Source: Flavobacteriales bacterium
Lineage (GTDB): Bacteria > Bacteroidota > Bacteroidia > Flavobacteriales_F > PHOS-HE28
Assembly: GCA_016703005.1 (NCBI GenBank)
Contig: JADJCX010000012.1
Span: 1 to 64,000, forward strand
DNA length: 64,000 bases
Direction: 5' to 3'
Part shown: piece after piece, positions 1 to 8,191 of the stretch
Position numbering within the stretch: position 1 is the first letter of the stretch
Layout of the letters: each line of letters opens with the position of its first letter
Notes under the pieces: model-generated
The model's input: only the letters and a program-made list of their open reading frames with translations
What the model was told of the DNA's origin: nothing
The model's database searches: none
Program-made: the position numbers and the translations under genes

Positions 1-1414
1 CTTCGAGTTCTTCGATCGTCCGCCGCGCCGCTTCCAACCTTACCCGGTTGTTCTTGCTCACGAGCATGTTGGTGATGAGCTTCTCCATGCGGTGGTGCAG
101 CGGGATCAGCAGCCCTGCGATGGCGGCCATGCACAGCAGCATCAGGATCGGCGAGTGGTTGGTGATGCGATCGAGGAACGGATGCAGCAGCAGGTTGATG
201 AACTCGAAGAAGAGCAGCAGCGCAATGAGCGAGAGGTTCTTGATGGCCTTGGCACCCACCACCGCCGTGCGACTGAAGATGAGCAGGAAGATGCCGAGCG
301 TGATGACGATGAGGGCGATGATGCCGAACTGGATGTTGCGGGAGCGGGCGGCAAGTTCCTCAGCGCGCAGCTTTGCATCCTCCATGTCTTTGATCTGCTG
401 AGCGAACAGTTGGCTCTTCAGCTGGCTGCGGTTCTGGGTCATGGTCACGCTATCGCGGTAAACGATACAGCGCTTCGCGTACACGAACGCACTATCGGCC
501 ATGCCGTTCGCATAGTATGCATCGGCCAAAGCATCAGCGGCTTTCTCCAAAAGGCTTGGTGCTCGGACCCCTTCCGCGGCGCGGAGACCCAACTGCGCAA
601 TGGCGAGTGCCTCCTTTGTACGGCCCTGTTCCGTGAGCAGGGTCGAATACCCGGCCGCGTACTTAATGAAGGGCACCGGTAGTTGGAACGAATCAGCCGC
701 GGCGATCGTGCGCTTGAAGTGCAGTTCGGCCAGGTCCTGTTCATGGCGCGCCGCATACACCGCCGCGAGCGCACCATTTGCATGGGCGTAGCCCCAGGGA
801 TCATCGCCAGGCGACCTTACCATATCAACCTTCTGGGCATAATAGAGGGCGGAATCAAGTTCACCCCGACCCAAGTAGTACTGGGACAGCGTACCCATAC
901 CGCGCGATCGGATGCCTGGGGGCATACCATAGGCAAGCGCCTTCCGCATGTATCGTATGGTGCCATCATTATCCCCGACCCGCTGGTACAGGATCGCGAT
1001 CTCTTTGCAGCAGGCGCCCATCCAAAGCGTGTCGCGCGCCCTTGCGTAGTGATCCAACGCAAGGTTGTGGTGCTTCAATGCCCCGTTGATGTCGTTGGTG
1101 ATGGAGAAGGAGACCCCGATCCCGAAATGCGCCAGGCCCAGCAACGTGTCGTTCTTCGCCGCATCGGCGAGTTCAAAGGCGCGCAGCGCGGCCGACATGC
1201 ACTCTTCCTGACGGTCGAGGTAGACATAGCGCCGAACCATTCCTGATAGGAGGGCGAACTTCAAGCGCGGGTCGGAGGTCGCTTTCTCACGGGCGATCAA
1301 CGAGTCTGCCGGAAGAGCAATGGCGCGGGCATAGAGCGTATCGAGCGGCTGGGCCTGCAACTGTCCAACGCTGAACAGGCTGGTGACCACATAGATGAGC
1401 TGGATCATCTTCAT
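1..1414 (-). CDS. Exported TPR protein with C-terminal three-helix membrane module (copy 1, cut by window edge)
   Basis: The frame is open from an ATG at 1414 to the left edge, so the last few codons are missing. The start gives a signal peptide (MKMIQLIYVVTSLFSVGQLQ, then AQ). The middle is a TPR-like helical repeat region, then a charged linker and three hydrophobic helices, then a short tail with KNNRVRLEAAR. The predicted topology is periplasmic TPR domain, three membrane passes, cytoplasmic tail. It is a paralogue of the next two genes: the last 115 residues are nearly identical in all three, whereas the TPR part is divergent. No kinase or other output domain is visible. The family resembles the sensor half of TPR-type histidine kinases; a signalling role is inference only. 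Confidence 0.8.
   Translation of the reverse strand, partial: MKMIQLIYVVTSLFSVGQLQAQPLDTLYARAIALPADSLIAREKATSDPRLKFALLSGMVRRYVYLDRQEECMSAALRAFELADAAKNDTLLGLAHFGIGVSFSITNDINGALKHHNLALDHYARARDTLWMGACCKEIAILYQRVGDNDGTIRYMRKALAYGMPPGIRSRGMGTLSQYYLGRGELDSALYYAQKVDMVRSPGDDPWGYAHANGALAAVYAARHEQDLAELHFKRTIAAADSFQLPVPFIKYAAGYSTLLTEQGRTKEALAIAQLGLRAAEGVRAPSLLEKAADALADAYYANGMADSAFVYAKRCIVYRDSVTMTQNRSQLKSQLFAQQIKDMEDAKLRAEELAARSRNIQFGIIALIVITLGIFLLIFSRTAVVGAKAIKNLSLIALLLFFEFINLLLHPFLDRITNHSPILMLLCMAAIAGLLIPLHHRMEKLITNMLVSKNNRVRLEAARRTIEELE
2..346 (-). repeat. Near-identical 345-bp membrane-module repeat, copy A
   Basis: This segment encodes the three-helix module and tail of TPR copy 1. It aligns without gaps to about 1483-1829 and 2929-3275, differing at scattered, mostly synonymous positions (by eye roughly one base in ten). 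The upstream TPR-coding halves of the three genes are far less alike. The contrast suggests gene conversion or recent recombination within the array, or very strong constraint on this module. Confidence 0.75.
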
Positions 1415-1452
1415 GACCCATCGCTTCTGTAGTGTATCCTGCGTCATTCCCA

Positions 1453-2871
1453 TCAGTTCGGGGTGATATCACTTGGCCTTGCTTCGAGCTCCTCGATCGT
1501 TCTCCGCGCCGCCTCCAACCGCACCCGGTTGTTCTTGCTCACGAGCATGTTGGTGATGAGCTTCTCCATGCGGTGGTGCAGCGGGATCAGCAGCCCGGCG
1601 ATCGCGGCCATGCACAACAGCATGAGGATCGGTGAGTGGTTCGTGATGCGATCGAGGAAGGGATGCAAGAGCAGGTTGATGAACTCGAAGAAGAGCAACA
1701 GTGCGATGAGCGAGAGGTTCTTGATGGCCTTCGCCCCGACCACTGAAGTCCGGCTGAAGATGAGCAGGAAGATGCCCAGCGTGATGACGATGAGGACGAT
1801 GATGCCGAACTGGATGTTGCGGGAGCGTTCCTGCTCGGCCTCTATGCGGGCTTGTTCCTCTTCCTTTTCCTTCAACTGCTGGCCGAAGCGCATGTTCTCC
1901 ACCTTGCTCAGCTTCTCGGCGTTCACCAGGCTGTCCTGCAAGGTGGCATGCAGTTTCAGGATGAGGTAAGCGCTGTCCGGCTTGCCTGCGGCATGATAGG
2001 CTCGCTCCAACAGATGAGTGGCCTCGATGGAAGAGGGCAGGTTCTCCGAACGCTCGGCAACAGCCAGGGCTCGTTGTCCAAGACCGATCGCAGCGGTGGG
2101 GTCGCCTGCGGAAAGCCGCATGTGGGCCGCACCCACCAGCGCAACAGGCATCACCCGCACCACGCCGAACGAATCGCATACGGCGATCGCCTTCCGGAAG
2201 AAGAGCTCGGCCATGTCCAACTCATCCTTGGCAGCGTACGCCTTGCCCAGCACCAGCTGCGAACGGGCGTAGCCGTACGGGTCCATCGCCGTGGACGTGA
2301 TGATGTTGGACGCCTGCGCATGGAACATGGCGGAGTCCAACAGGCCGATGGCTTCATACGCCTCGCTCAAATGGCAATGCGTGCGGTTCACTTCGACCCG
2401 GCCCTTCACATGCGCCTCTGCACGCTTCATCCAGTTGATCGCTTCGCGGAACTGCCCCATCTGTTTGTACAAGACGCCGATCTCCTTCTCCACCCAGCCG
2501 ATCAGGCCGGGCCTCGCGCTCCGCTCCGCATGCTCCAGCCCCTTGTGCATGTATTCCAGGCCCTTGCCGGGGTCGCTCTCCTTGCACGAATAGCTCACCA
2601 TCAGGTAGGTCTGGCCCAGCGTCGAGTCCTCCTTCGCTTCAGGCACCAGATCCAGCATGTACAGAGCGGTGCTCCGCAGTTCCTCGGCGCGCCCGGCGTA
2701 CAAACAAGCGATGGCGTGATCCTTCGCTGCTTCGAGGCGGATGTCTATTGACTGCGACTTGTCATGGCGCACATCGAGCGTGTCCAGTTGGGCGATGCCG
2801 AATTGCGCATGGCATGCCCATGACGACAAGCCGAACATCACGGTGATCAGCCCGATGCGTAGTGACTTCAT
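1453..2871 (-). CDS. Exported TPR protein with C-terminal three-helix membrane module (copy 2)
   Basis: Start chosen at the ATG at 2871 because it begins a signal peptide (MKSLRIGLITVMFGLSSWAC, then HAQ); an in-frame ATG lies at 2892. About 320 residues of TPR-like helices (for example a CHLSEAYEAIGLLDSAM-type repeat) are followed by a glutamate/lysine-rich linker and three hydrophobic helices beginning at RNIQFGII. The tail ends in a short helix with SKNNRVRLEAARRTIEELE and stops without any kinase domain. Gaps to the neighbouring copies are about 25-40 bp, so the array is probably one operon transcribed leftward. Function unknown; a membrane receptor or scaffold is the simplest reading. Confidence 0.85.
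   Translation of the reverse strand: MKSLRIGLITVMFGLSSWACHAQFGIAQLDTLDVRHDKSQSIDIRLEAAKDHAIACLYAGRAEELRSTALYMLDLVPEAKEDSTLGQTYLMVSYSCKESDPGKGLEYMHKGLEHAERSARPGLIGWVEKEIGVLYKQMGQFREAINWMKRAEAHVKGRVEVNRTHCHLSEAYEAIGLLDSAMFHAQASNIITSTAMDPYGYARSQLVLGKAYAAKDELDMAELFFRKAIAVCDSFGVVRVMPVALVGAAHMRLSAGDPTAAIGLGQRALAVAERSENLPSSIEATHLLERAYHAAGKPDSAYLILKLHATLQDSLVNAEKLSKVENMRFGQQLKEKEEEQARIEAEQERSRNIQFGIIVLIVITLGIFLLIFSRTSVVGAKAIKNLSLIALLLFFEFINLLLHPFLDRITNHSPILMLLCMAAIAGLLIPLHHRMEKLITNMLVSKNNRVRLEAARRTIEELEARPSDITPN
1483..1829 (-). repeat. Near-identical 345-bp membrane-module repeat, copy B
   Basis: Second copy of the module-coding segment, within TPR copy 2. It aligns to 2-346 and 2929-3275 through the tail, third, second and first membrane helices. 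Confidence 0.75.
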
Positions 2872-2895
2872 TGGATCCCTTGTGGCTTTCATGCA

Positions 2896-4332
2896 CTAGT
2901 TCGCTAGGCGTTCTTCCGTTCGCGACTCCAACTCCTCGATGGTCTTCCGCGCTGCCTCCAACCGCACGCGGTTGTTCTTGCTCACCAGCATGTTGGTGAT
3001 CAGCTTTTCCATGCGATGATGCAGCGGGATCAGCAAGCCGGCAATGGCGGCCATGGCCAAGAGCATGAGGATCGGCGAGTGGTTGGTGATGCGATCGAGG
3101 AAGGGATGCAGCAGCAGGTTGATGAACTCGAAGAAGAGCAGCAGTGCAATGAGCGAAAGGTTCTTGATCGCCTTGGCGCCTACCACGGATGTCCTGCTGA
3201 AGATGAGCAGGAAGATGCCGAGCGTGATGACGATGAGCGCGATGATGCCGAACTGGATATTGCGGGAGCGGGCGGCGGCTTCCTCAGCCTTCAGCTTCGC
3301 ATCCTCGCCTTCCTTCAGCTCCTGCGCGAAGGCCATGTTCTGGAGCTTGTTCAGGTTGGTGGCGTTGATCAGGCTGTCTGCGTACATCACCCGCAGCTCG
3401 AAGTAGTGGTAAGCGCTGTCGGCCTGGCCGCTCGCCTTGTATGCTCGGCACAAGAGGTCGGAGGCGCCGACCAAGCCCTCCAGGTTGCCGCCCTCACTGC
3501 TCACGTGCATCGCTCGACGGCCATCGGCGATGGCAGCGGGGATGTCGCCAGCCTCCAGTTCCATTTGCCCCCGGCCCAACAGGGAGCCGAAAAGCGGGAT
3601 CATCACGTGGAATGAATCCGCCACCTCGATCGCGCGTGCGAAATGAACATCGGCCAGCTGGCGCTCGCGTTTTGCCGCATAGGCTGCTCCGAGCATATAG
3701 TAGGAGCGCGCATAGGCATAGGGGTCACTTCCTGGATCGGCGATGATGTTCGAGCGTTGTGCCCAATACAGCGCGGAATCCGGCTGTCCCATCAGGCGGT
3801 AGCAATCGCTCAGATGGCAGCACGTGCGATTGATCTGGTAGTCCGATGTCACGTTGGCCAGGGCGAGCTTCAGCAACCCCAACGCCCGCGGCAGGTCGCC
3901 CAAGGTCTTGTACACCGTGGCGATCTGCTTCTGCGCGGTGCCGATGAAGTTCAGGTTGCCCGAGCGGCTCGCGTAGTCCAACCCTTGGTAGAAGTACTTC
4001 AGTTGCAAAGCCGCGTCCGCCGATCCGTTGAGGGCATCGCCCACGTGATTCGAAGCCGTGGAGAGCAACGTGTCGATACCGAGCTGCTCGGCCAACGCGA
4101 TCTCCTCCTTGGCGTTGCCCCTGATCTCGTCCTTCAACCCCAGATTGAAACAGGCCGCCCCATGATTGGCGGTGATGAAGTACCGCTCGATCAGCGGGCG
4201 CGACTTGTCGTGGCGCGTGTCGAGCGAATCGTATCGGGCCTTGTACTGGTACTGTTGGGCGGAGACGGTGCATTGCGCTGCGACCGCGAGCGCAAGCAAT
4301 ATGGACCGGACCATTCGAAGCATCCTCATCAT
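2896..4332 (-). CDS. Exported TPR protein with C-terminal three-helix membrane module (copy 3)
   Basis: 478 residues. A signal peptide (RMVRSILLALAVAAQCTVSA) precedes a TPR-like region that shares the N-terminal DSLDTRHDKS motif with copy 2 and a common CCHLSDCYRLMGQPDSALYW-type repeat. The C-terminal module (three hydrophobic helices and the KNNRVRLEAARKTIEELES tail) is almost identical to copies 1 and 2. Its start codon overlaps the stop of the relic fourth copy by an ATGA, which suggests that translation was once coupled. Alternative ATGs lie at 4329 and 4323. No enzymatic domain is visible. Confidence 0.85.
   Translation of the reverse strand: MMRMLRMVRSILLALAVAAQCTVSAQQYQYKARYDSLDTRHDKSRPLIERYFITANHGAACFNLGLKDEIRGNAKEEIALAEQLGIDTLLSTASNHVGDALNGSADAALQLKYFYQGLDYASRSGNLNFIGTAQKQIATVYKTLGDLPRALGLLKLALANVTSDYQINRTCCHLSDCYRLMGQPDSALYWAQRSNIIADPGSDPYAYARSYYMLGAAYAAKRERQLADVHFARAIEVADSFHVMIPLFGSLLGRGQMELEAGDIPAAIADGRRAMHVSSEGGNLEGLVGASDLLCRAYKASGQADSAYHYFELRVMYADSLINATNLNKLQNMAFAQELKEGEDAKLKAEEAAARSRNIQFGIIALIVITLGIFLLIFSRTSVVGAKAIKNLSLIALLLFFEFINLLLHPFLDRITNHSPILMLLAMAAIAGLLIPLHHRMEKLITNMLVSKNNRVRLEAARKTIEELESRTEERLAN
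2929..3275 (-). repeat. Near-identical 345-bp membrane-module repeat, copy C
   Basis: Third copy of the module-coding segment, within TPR copy 3. See copies A and B for the comparison. Confidence 0.75.
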
Positions 4333-4448
4333 GAGATCTTGTCAGTCGTTGATCCCAACTCCTCTACCGTCCTCCTTACCCCCCCCAAGCGCACACGGTT
4401 GTTCTTGCTCACGAGCATGTTGGAAATGAGTTGGGCGTATCGCCAAAG
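4329..4448 (-). pseudogene. Relic C-terminus of a fourth TPR/three-helix paralogue
   Basis: On the minus strand, the frame from 4430 to the TGA at 4329-4331 reads LISNMLVSKNNRVRLGGVRR and continues TVEELGSTTDKIS. This matches LITNMLVSKNNRVRLEAARK and TIEELES of the intact copies. Similarity fades upstream of about 4448 and no TPR or membrane part remains. The fragment overlaps the start of copy 3 by ATGA, as expected if a full gene once stood here in the same operon. Confidence 0.7.
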
Positions 4449-4521
4449 ATGATCCGATCAAGCCGAGGATGAATTGGGCAGCGACAAGGTTCGCCTCCTG
4501 CGCTACCGATAGCTTCGCCCC

Positions 4522-5286
4522 GTGCCGACACCACGCGACGAACAACACATCGACCTCAGCTTTCTTGAGGGTCCGCGACCGCGCTGGAAGGAATTCAAAA
4601 GCGTGCTGAGCATTTCACGCGAGTTCATCATGGGCTTCCGCAAACTGCATTTCGTGGGTCCGTGCGTTACGTTCTTCGGCAGTGCACGGTTCAAGGAAGA
4701 CCATCCGTACTACGAAGCGACGCGCGAACTAGCTCAGCGCATCGGGCGCGTTGGATTCACCATCATGACCGGTGGCGGTCCCGGCTTGATGGAAGCGGCG
4801 AACCGCGGCGCGCGCGATGTGGGCGCCCGCAGCATCGGCTGCAACATCGTGCTACCGCAGGAACAGGATCCGAATCCGTATCTCGATGTCAGCCTCACGT
4901 TCGAGCGGTTCTTCGTCCGCAAGGTGCTGCTGTTGAAGTACAGCATGTGCTTCGTGGTGATGCCCGGTGGCGCAGGCACGTTGGATGAGCTCTTCGAAAC
5001 GATCACGCTGATCCAGACCGGGAAGGTGAAGGACTTCCCGATCCTGCTCTACGGCAAGGACTACTGGAAACCGATGCTGGAGCAGATCGATCACATGATC
5101 GCCGAAGGCACGATCGGGCGCGAGGAGTTGAAGTTCGTTTTCGTGGCGGATAGCGTGGAAGAAGCCACTGCCTTGCTTCAGCATCGACTTGTCAGGATGT
5201 GGCAAGAAGCAAAAGGCATCAAGGACGCCCCCAAGTGGTGGTTCTTGGAGAACGCCAAGAAGAGCCCCGTGGCCCAGAAGAAGTGA
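4522..5286 (+). CDS. LOG-family (TIGR00730) Rossmann-fold hydrolase
   Basis: 254 residues. The family signature is clear: GGGPGLMEAANRGA around residue 85 and PGGAGTLDELFE around residue 150, the PGGxGTxxE motif that binds and cleaves nucleoside 5'-monophosphates. Characterised members are cytokinin riboside 5'-monophosphate phosphoribohydrolases or nucleotide monophosphate nucleosidases; the bacterial substrate here cannot be told. The start is a GTG at 4522; an ATG at 4630 would also leave most of the domain, so the N-terminus is uncertain. The gene stands alone on the plus strand, with a convergent gene 8 bp downstream. Confidence 0.85.
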   Translation: MPTPRDEQHIDLSFLEGPRPRWKEFKSVLSISREFIMGFRKLHFVGPCVTFFGSARFKEDHPYYEATRELAQRIGRVGFTIMTGGGPGLMEAANRGARDVGARSIGCNIVLPQEQDPNPYLDVSLTFERFFVRKVLLLKYSMCFVVMPGGAGTLDELFETITLIQTGKVKDFPILLYGKDYWKPMLEQIDHMIAEGTIGREELKFVFVADSVEEATALLQHRLVRMWQEAKGIKDAPKWWFLENAKKSPVAQKK

Positions 5287-5294
5287 TCGCCCGC

Positions 5295-6536
5295 CTACGG
5301 TCGCACGGTCCGCATGGTGGTCGTTCCATCAGCGTGCAGCAAGCGCACCATGTAGACACCACTGGCCACCGACACCTGCAATGTGTTCCAAGAATTGCTG
5401 TTGAGCGATCCCGTGCGAAGCACTGAGCCACGCATGTCCATCAGCTCGTACCGTGGGTTGTTCAATTGCGCGTTGCGCAGATCCACCACCATGTCGCCAT
5501 TGGCGAAGAACACATGGGCTTCACCAACGGATGCACCCGCTACGGCTGTGCTGAGGTCGATGACGATGCCAGCCTCCAACGGAGCGTAGTAAGGGGAAAC
5601 ATTGGTGACGCGGATCTTGTAACCGAGACCGGATGGCGTACCGGCCGGGATCTCGCAGGCGATGCTTCCAGTGTTAGCAGCGGTATTCAGTGTGCCGATC
5701 ACGACCGGGTTGCTGAAATCGCCGTTCGCATCGCTGAGTTCGGCAACGAAATCGGTGGCGGCGATGGGCACACCGCCGGTGCTGAAATCGACCGTGAGCG
5801 GAAAGCCGAGACCGGCAGTGACCGTTGCGAAGGTTGCGCTGGGAACGGGCGACACATTGTAGATCAGTGCCATGTCATCGTACCAGCTTTGGGTACCGAT
5901 CTGGCTGATGAGACTATCGCCGCTGGTCATCACCACCAGCACATATTCCGGTGCGTTGCCATTGAAGTAGTTGAACGGAACGGAGAAGCGTGTCCACGTA
6001 CCGACCGTTACTGACGCACCATCCCAACTTGCCGCACCGGTCCAATTGCCGATGGTGCCATTCTCCGGCATACTGCCCGCACCGGTATGCACGATCGCAT
6101 CCACCGTCGGGTAGTCGCCTGTCATCACCGTGGTCTTGTACCAACACACCAAACTGTCCGGGCGACTGGTCATCACTTGGTACCACTGGGCATCGCTTGG
6201 TTCGGTGAACACAAGACCGTTGGCCGGGTTCAGTTCGGCATGCACGCGACCGCAGGTAACAATGCCGTTGGCCGCACCGATGGCCGACTGAACCGTGCGC
6301 ACGTTCACCGAGTACGAACCCGTGTGCGCGTCAGCGCTCTGCCAGCACACCTGCGGGGCAAAGTTGTTGATGAAGTTGCCGCCATCGCTGGTCTTGATGG
6401 AACTCCATTCTTCCGGCTCCTCTGTGCCGGTGCCGAGACTTGTCCACGTTTCGAAACTGGCGTTGATGATCTGGGGTTGGGCCAAGGCGGAGAGCGCGAG
6501 GCCGACAGTAGCACTGAGCGTAACGATGAGTTTCAT
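5295..6536 (-). CDS. Secreted PCMD-like protein with T9SS type A sorting domain
   Basis: 413 residues from the ATG at 6536, which starts a signal peptide (MKLIVTLSATVGLALSALAQ). The mature N-terminus (INASFETWTSLGTGTEEPEE followed by W) has the look of the putative carbohydrate metabolism domain (PCMD) of Bacteroidota surface proteins, a beta-sandwich of unknown ligand. The last 80 residues are a typical type IX secretion C-terminal domain: YELMDMRGSVLRTG, then a GVYMVRLLHADG strand and a basic end (MRTVRP). It should be exported through the outer membrane and anchored or released at the surface. It lies in line with the beta-helix lipoprotein and TonB receptor genes, which may be a shared surface or uptake locus. 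Confidence 0.8.
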   Translation of the reverse strand: MKLIVTLSATVGLALSALAQPQIINASFETWTSLGTGTEEPEEWSSIKTSDGGNFINNFAPQVCWQSADAHTGSYSVNVRTVQSAIGAANGIVTCGRVHAELNPANGLVFTEPSDAQWYQVMTSRPDSLVCWYKTTVMTGDYPTVDAIVHTGAGSMPENGTIGNWTGAASWDGASVTVGTWTRFSVPFNYFNGNAPEYVLVVMTSGDSLISQIGTQSWYDDMALIYNVSPVPSATFATVTAGLGFPLTVDFSTGGVPIAATDFVAELSDANGDFSNPVVIGTLNTAANTGSIACEIPAGTPSGLGYKIRVTNVSPYYAPLEAGIVIDLSTAVAGASVGEAHVFFANGDMVVDLRNAQLNNPRYELMDMRGSVLRTGSLNSNSWNTLQVSVASGVYMVRLLHADGTTTMRTVRP

Positions 6537-6597
6537 AGGCGTGGTTTGCGGCGGTGAACTTATTACATCGGGACAGGGCACCGTCACAAATTGGGAA

Positions 6598-6616
6598 GGG
6601 CCGCACAAGGCGGCCC
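6598..6616 (-). terminator. Hairpin downstream of the beta-helix lipoprotein gene
   Basis: GGGCCGC and GCGGCCC form a 7-bp GC-rich stem around a 5-base loop, 25 bp past the stop of the beta-helix lipoprotein gene. The following T run is weak on the minus strand, so termination is only likely. Confidence 0.4.
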
Positions 6617-6640
6617 CCTCCACACGGCAAACGAAAGTGG

Positions 6641-7972
6641 TTACAGCGCCACGGTCCAACCGCTGGTCCAGTCGCTGCCCGATTCCACGGCGCCTTTGAA
6701 GCTTACACTGGTGAACCAGCTATCCACTGAGCTGGGATCGACCGCACCAGCGACTTGAACACCAACGTAACCGGAGAGCACGCCCGGGTCGGTACTGGAG
6801 TTGGAGGTTTCGGTGCCGGGATCGAAGATGCCACAGTTGCTCCACGTGGTAACGTTACCGTAGGAGACGGTGTTCTTCGTGAAGAGCTCGCCGGAAGCAA
6901 CATGTGCATCGCACTCGGTGCCCACCTTGATGCCGTTCTCGAAACCGGTGATAAGGCCGTTCCACAGTTTACCCTTAGTGCCATTTCGCAAGCGGATGCC
7001 ATCGTTCGCGCTTCCATCCACAGCACCCAATAAGGTGAAGTTGCTGATCATGGGCGAGCTGAACGGTGTAACCGTATAGTCGGTCTCCCAATTGTCCCCT
7101 TCGAAACCACGATCACCGGTAGCGCTGGTCTGCTGCACCACCCAGAACTGGCCCTTACCGCGCCATCCATGGCTCCAATCGAAACTGTCGTCGCTGTTAC
7201 CGGTGCTCACTGCCCACTTCAGCGATACCGTCCCACCGAAGAACTCGAAACCGTCATCGCTTCCCAAGTAGGCTTGCAGGTGCTCCAGCACCGTGGCGCT
7301 ACCAACACCATTAAAGGAGAAGCCGTTCAACTCATTGTCGGTACCCAGGATCTTGCCGGCGTACTCTACGCGCACGTACTTCATCACGCCGCTGTTGTCG
7401 CTGTCGTCGCTACCACCGTAGGTACCGCTACCGCCTTCGCCCTCGGCGGTGCAACCGGGGGTGCCGCAGATGTTGATGCTCGCGTAACCGTTCAGGATGA
7501 TACCACCCCAGTTTCCGGCAGCAGCACCACCGGTGACCTTCTTGATGGTGGAGAAGACGATAGGCTGTGCAGCGGTGCCTTGCGCGTCGATATTGCCGCC
7601 GCGCTGGATGCTGAGGAACGGTGTTGTGTTGTCATCCGCTGCGAACACATTGGTGCCGGGCTGGATGGTGAGCGTTACACCGCTCTGCACGAACACACCA
7701 CCGCTCAACAACCACTGCTTGTCACTGGTCAATGTGCGGTCGCTGCCGATGTTGCCGCTGATGATGGTATATGTTACGCCGTTGATGACCTGCGTCCCGG
7801 TGCTGGCATACACACAGCTACCGTCGCTGTCTTCCGCGTCGGGATCGTAGTTGGAAGCGAGAGGGTCGGTGCAGCCTTCTTTCTTTTTGCAAGAAGTGAA
7901 GGTGCCGGCGGCGAGGAAGCCTGCGAAAGTCATCAGGGCCACACGGCTCTGGAAGAAGTTGATGATCGACAT
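6641..7972 (-). CDS. Beta-helix surface lipoprotein
   Basis: 443 residues from the ATG at 7972. The N-terminus is a lipoprotein signal ending in the lipobox GTFTSC. Directly after it comes a calcium-binding type repeat (GCTDPLASNYDPDAEDSDGS) and then a long region of glycine-rich turns and short strands (for example NWGGIILNGYASIN, WGGTVSLKWAV-like segments) expected of a right-handed parallel beta-helix. Proteins of this architecture are common in Bacteroidota beside TonB-dependent receptors; some databases mislabel them as transporters. The gene lies downstream of, and in line with, the TonB receptor gene, but has its own promoter-like element at about 8000. Its ligand is unknown. Confidence 0.75.
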   Translation of the reverse strand: MSIINFFQSRVALMTFAGFLAAGTFTSCKKKEGCTDPLASNYDPDAEDSDGSCVYASTGTQVINGVTYTIISGNIGSDRTLTSDKQWLLSGGVFVQSGVTLTIQPGTNVFAADDNTTPFLSIQRGGNIDAQGTAAQPIVFSTIKKVTGGAAAGNWGGIILNGYASINICGTPGCTAEGEGGSGTYGGSDDSDNSGVMKYVRVEYAGKILGTDNELNGFSFNGVGSATVLEHLQAYLGSDDGFEFFGGTVSLKWAVSTGNSDDSFDWSHGWRGKGQFWVVQQTSATGDRGFEGDNWETDYTVTPFSSPMISNFTLLGAVDGSANDGIRLRNGTKGKLWNGLITGFENGIKVGTECDAHVASGELFTKNTVSYGNVTTWSNCGIFDPGTETSNSSTDPGVLSGYVGVQVAGAVDPSSVDSWFTSVSFKGAVESGSDWTSGWTVAL

Positions 7973-7995
7973 ATCGTCTTTGTGTTTCTGTTGGG

Positions 7996-8006
7996 GCAAA
8001 AGTCCA
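7996..8006 (-). promoter_or_regulatory. Shared promoter-like element upstream of the beta-helix lipoprotein
   Basis: The minus strand reads TGGACTTTTGC here, 24 bp before the start codon. The same 11 bases occur on the minus strand at 11045-11055 before the TonB receptor gene. GACTTTTG is a one-off match to the Bacteroidota -7 box TAnnTTTG; no -33 TTG was found at the right distance. Confidence 0.4.
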
Positions 8007-8191
8007 GGCACAGCATTACGACCATGTGCGTGAGTGTTTAAGGTTGTCTTAGTAAAGTCGCCGCGCATCGTTGAGCTTGGTAACGTTCACGCAACACGCG
8101 AGGCGGCAACCGGAACGATAGCGATAACCCGTCCCGCGAGAAGGACAGCAACTACGACTGCGACGGAAGCCCTTTCGCGGATCGCGAATGA

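Noticed and set aside
1852..2751. 299-residue plus-strand open frame
   Set aside because: Antisense to TPR copy 2 with no recognisable motif; the minus-strand protein has a signal peptide and paralogues.
4342..4548. 68-residue minus-strand ORF
   Set aside because: It is a different frame from the relic TPR C-terminus, which matches its paralogues residue for residue; the ORF has no similarity of its own.
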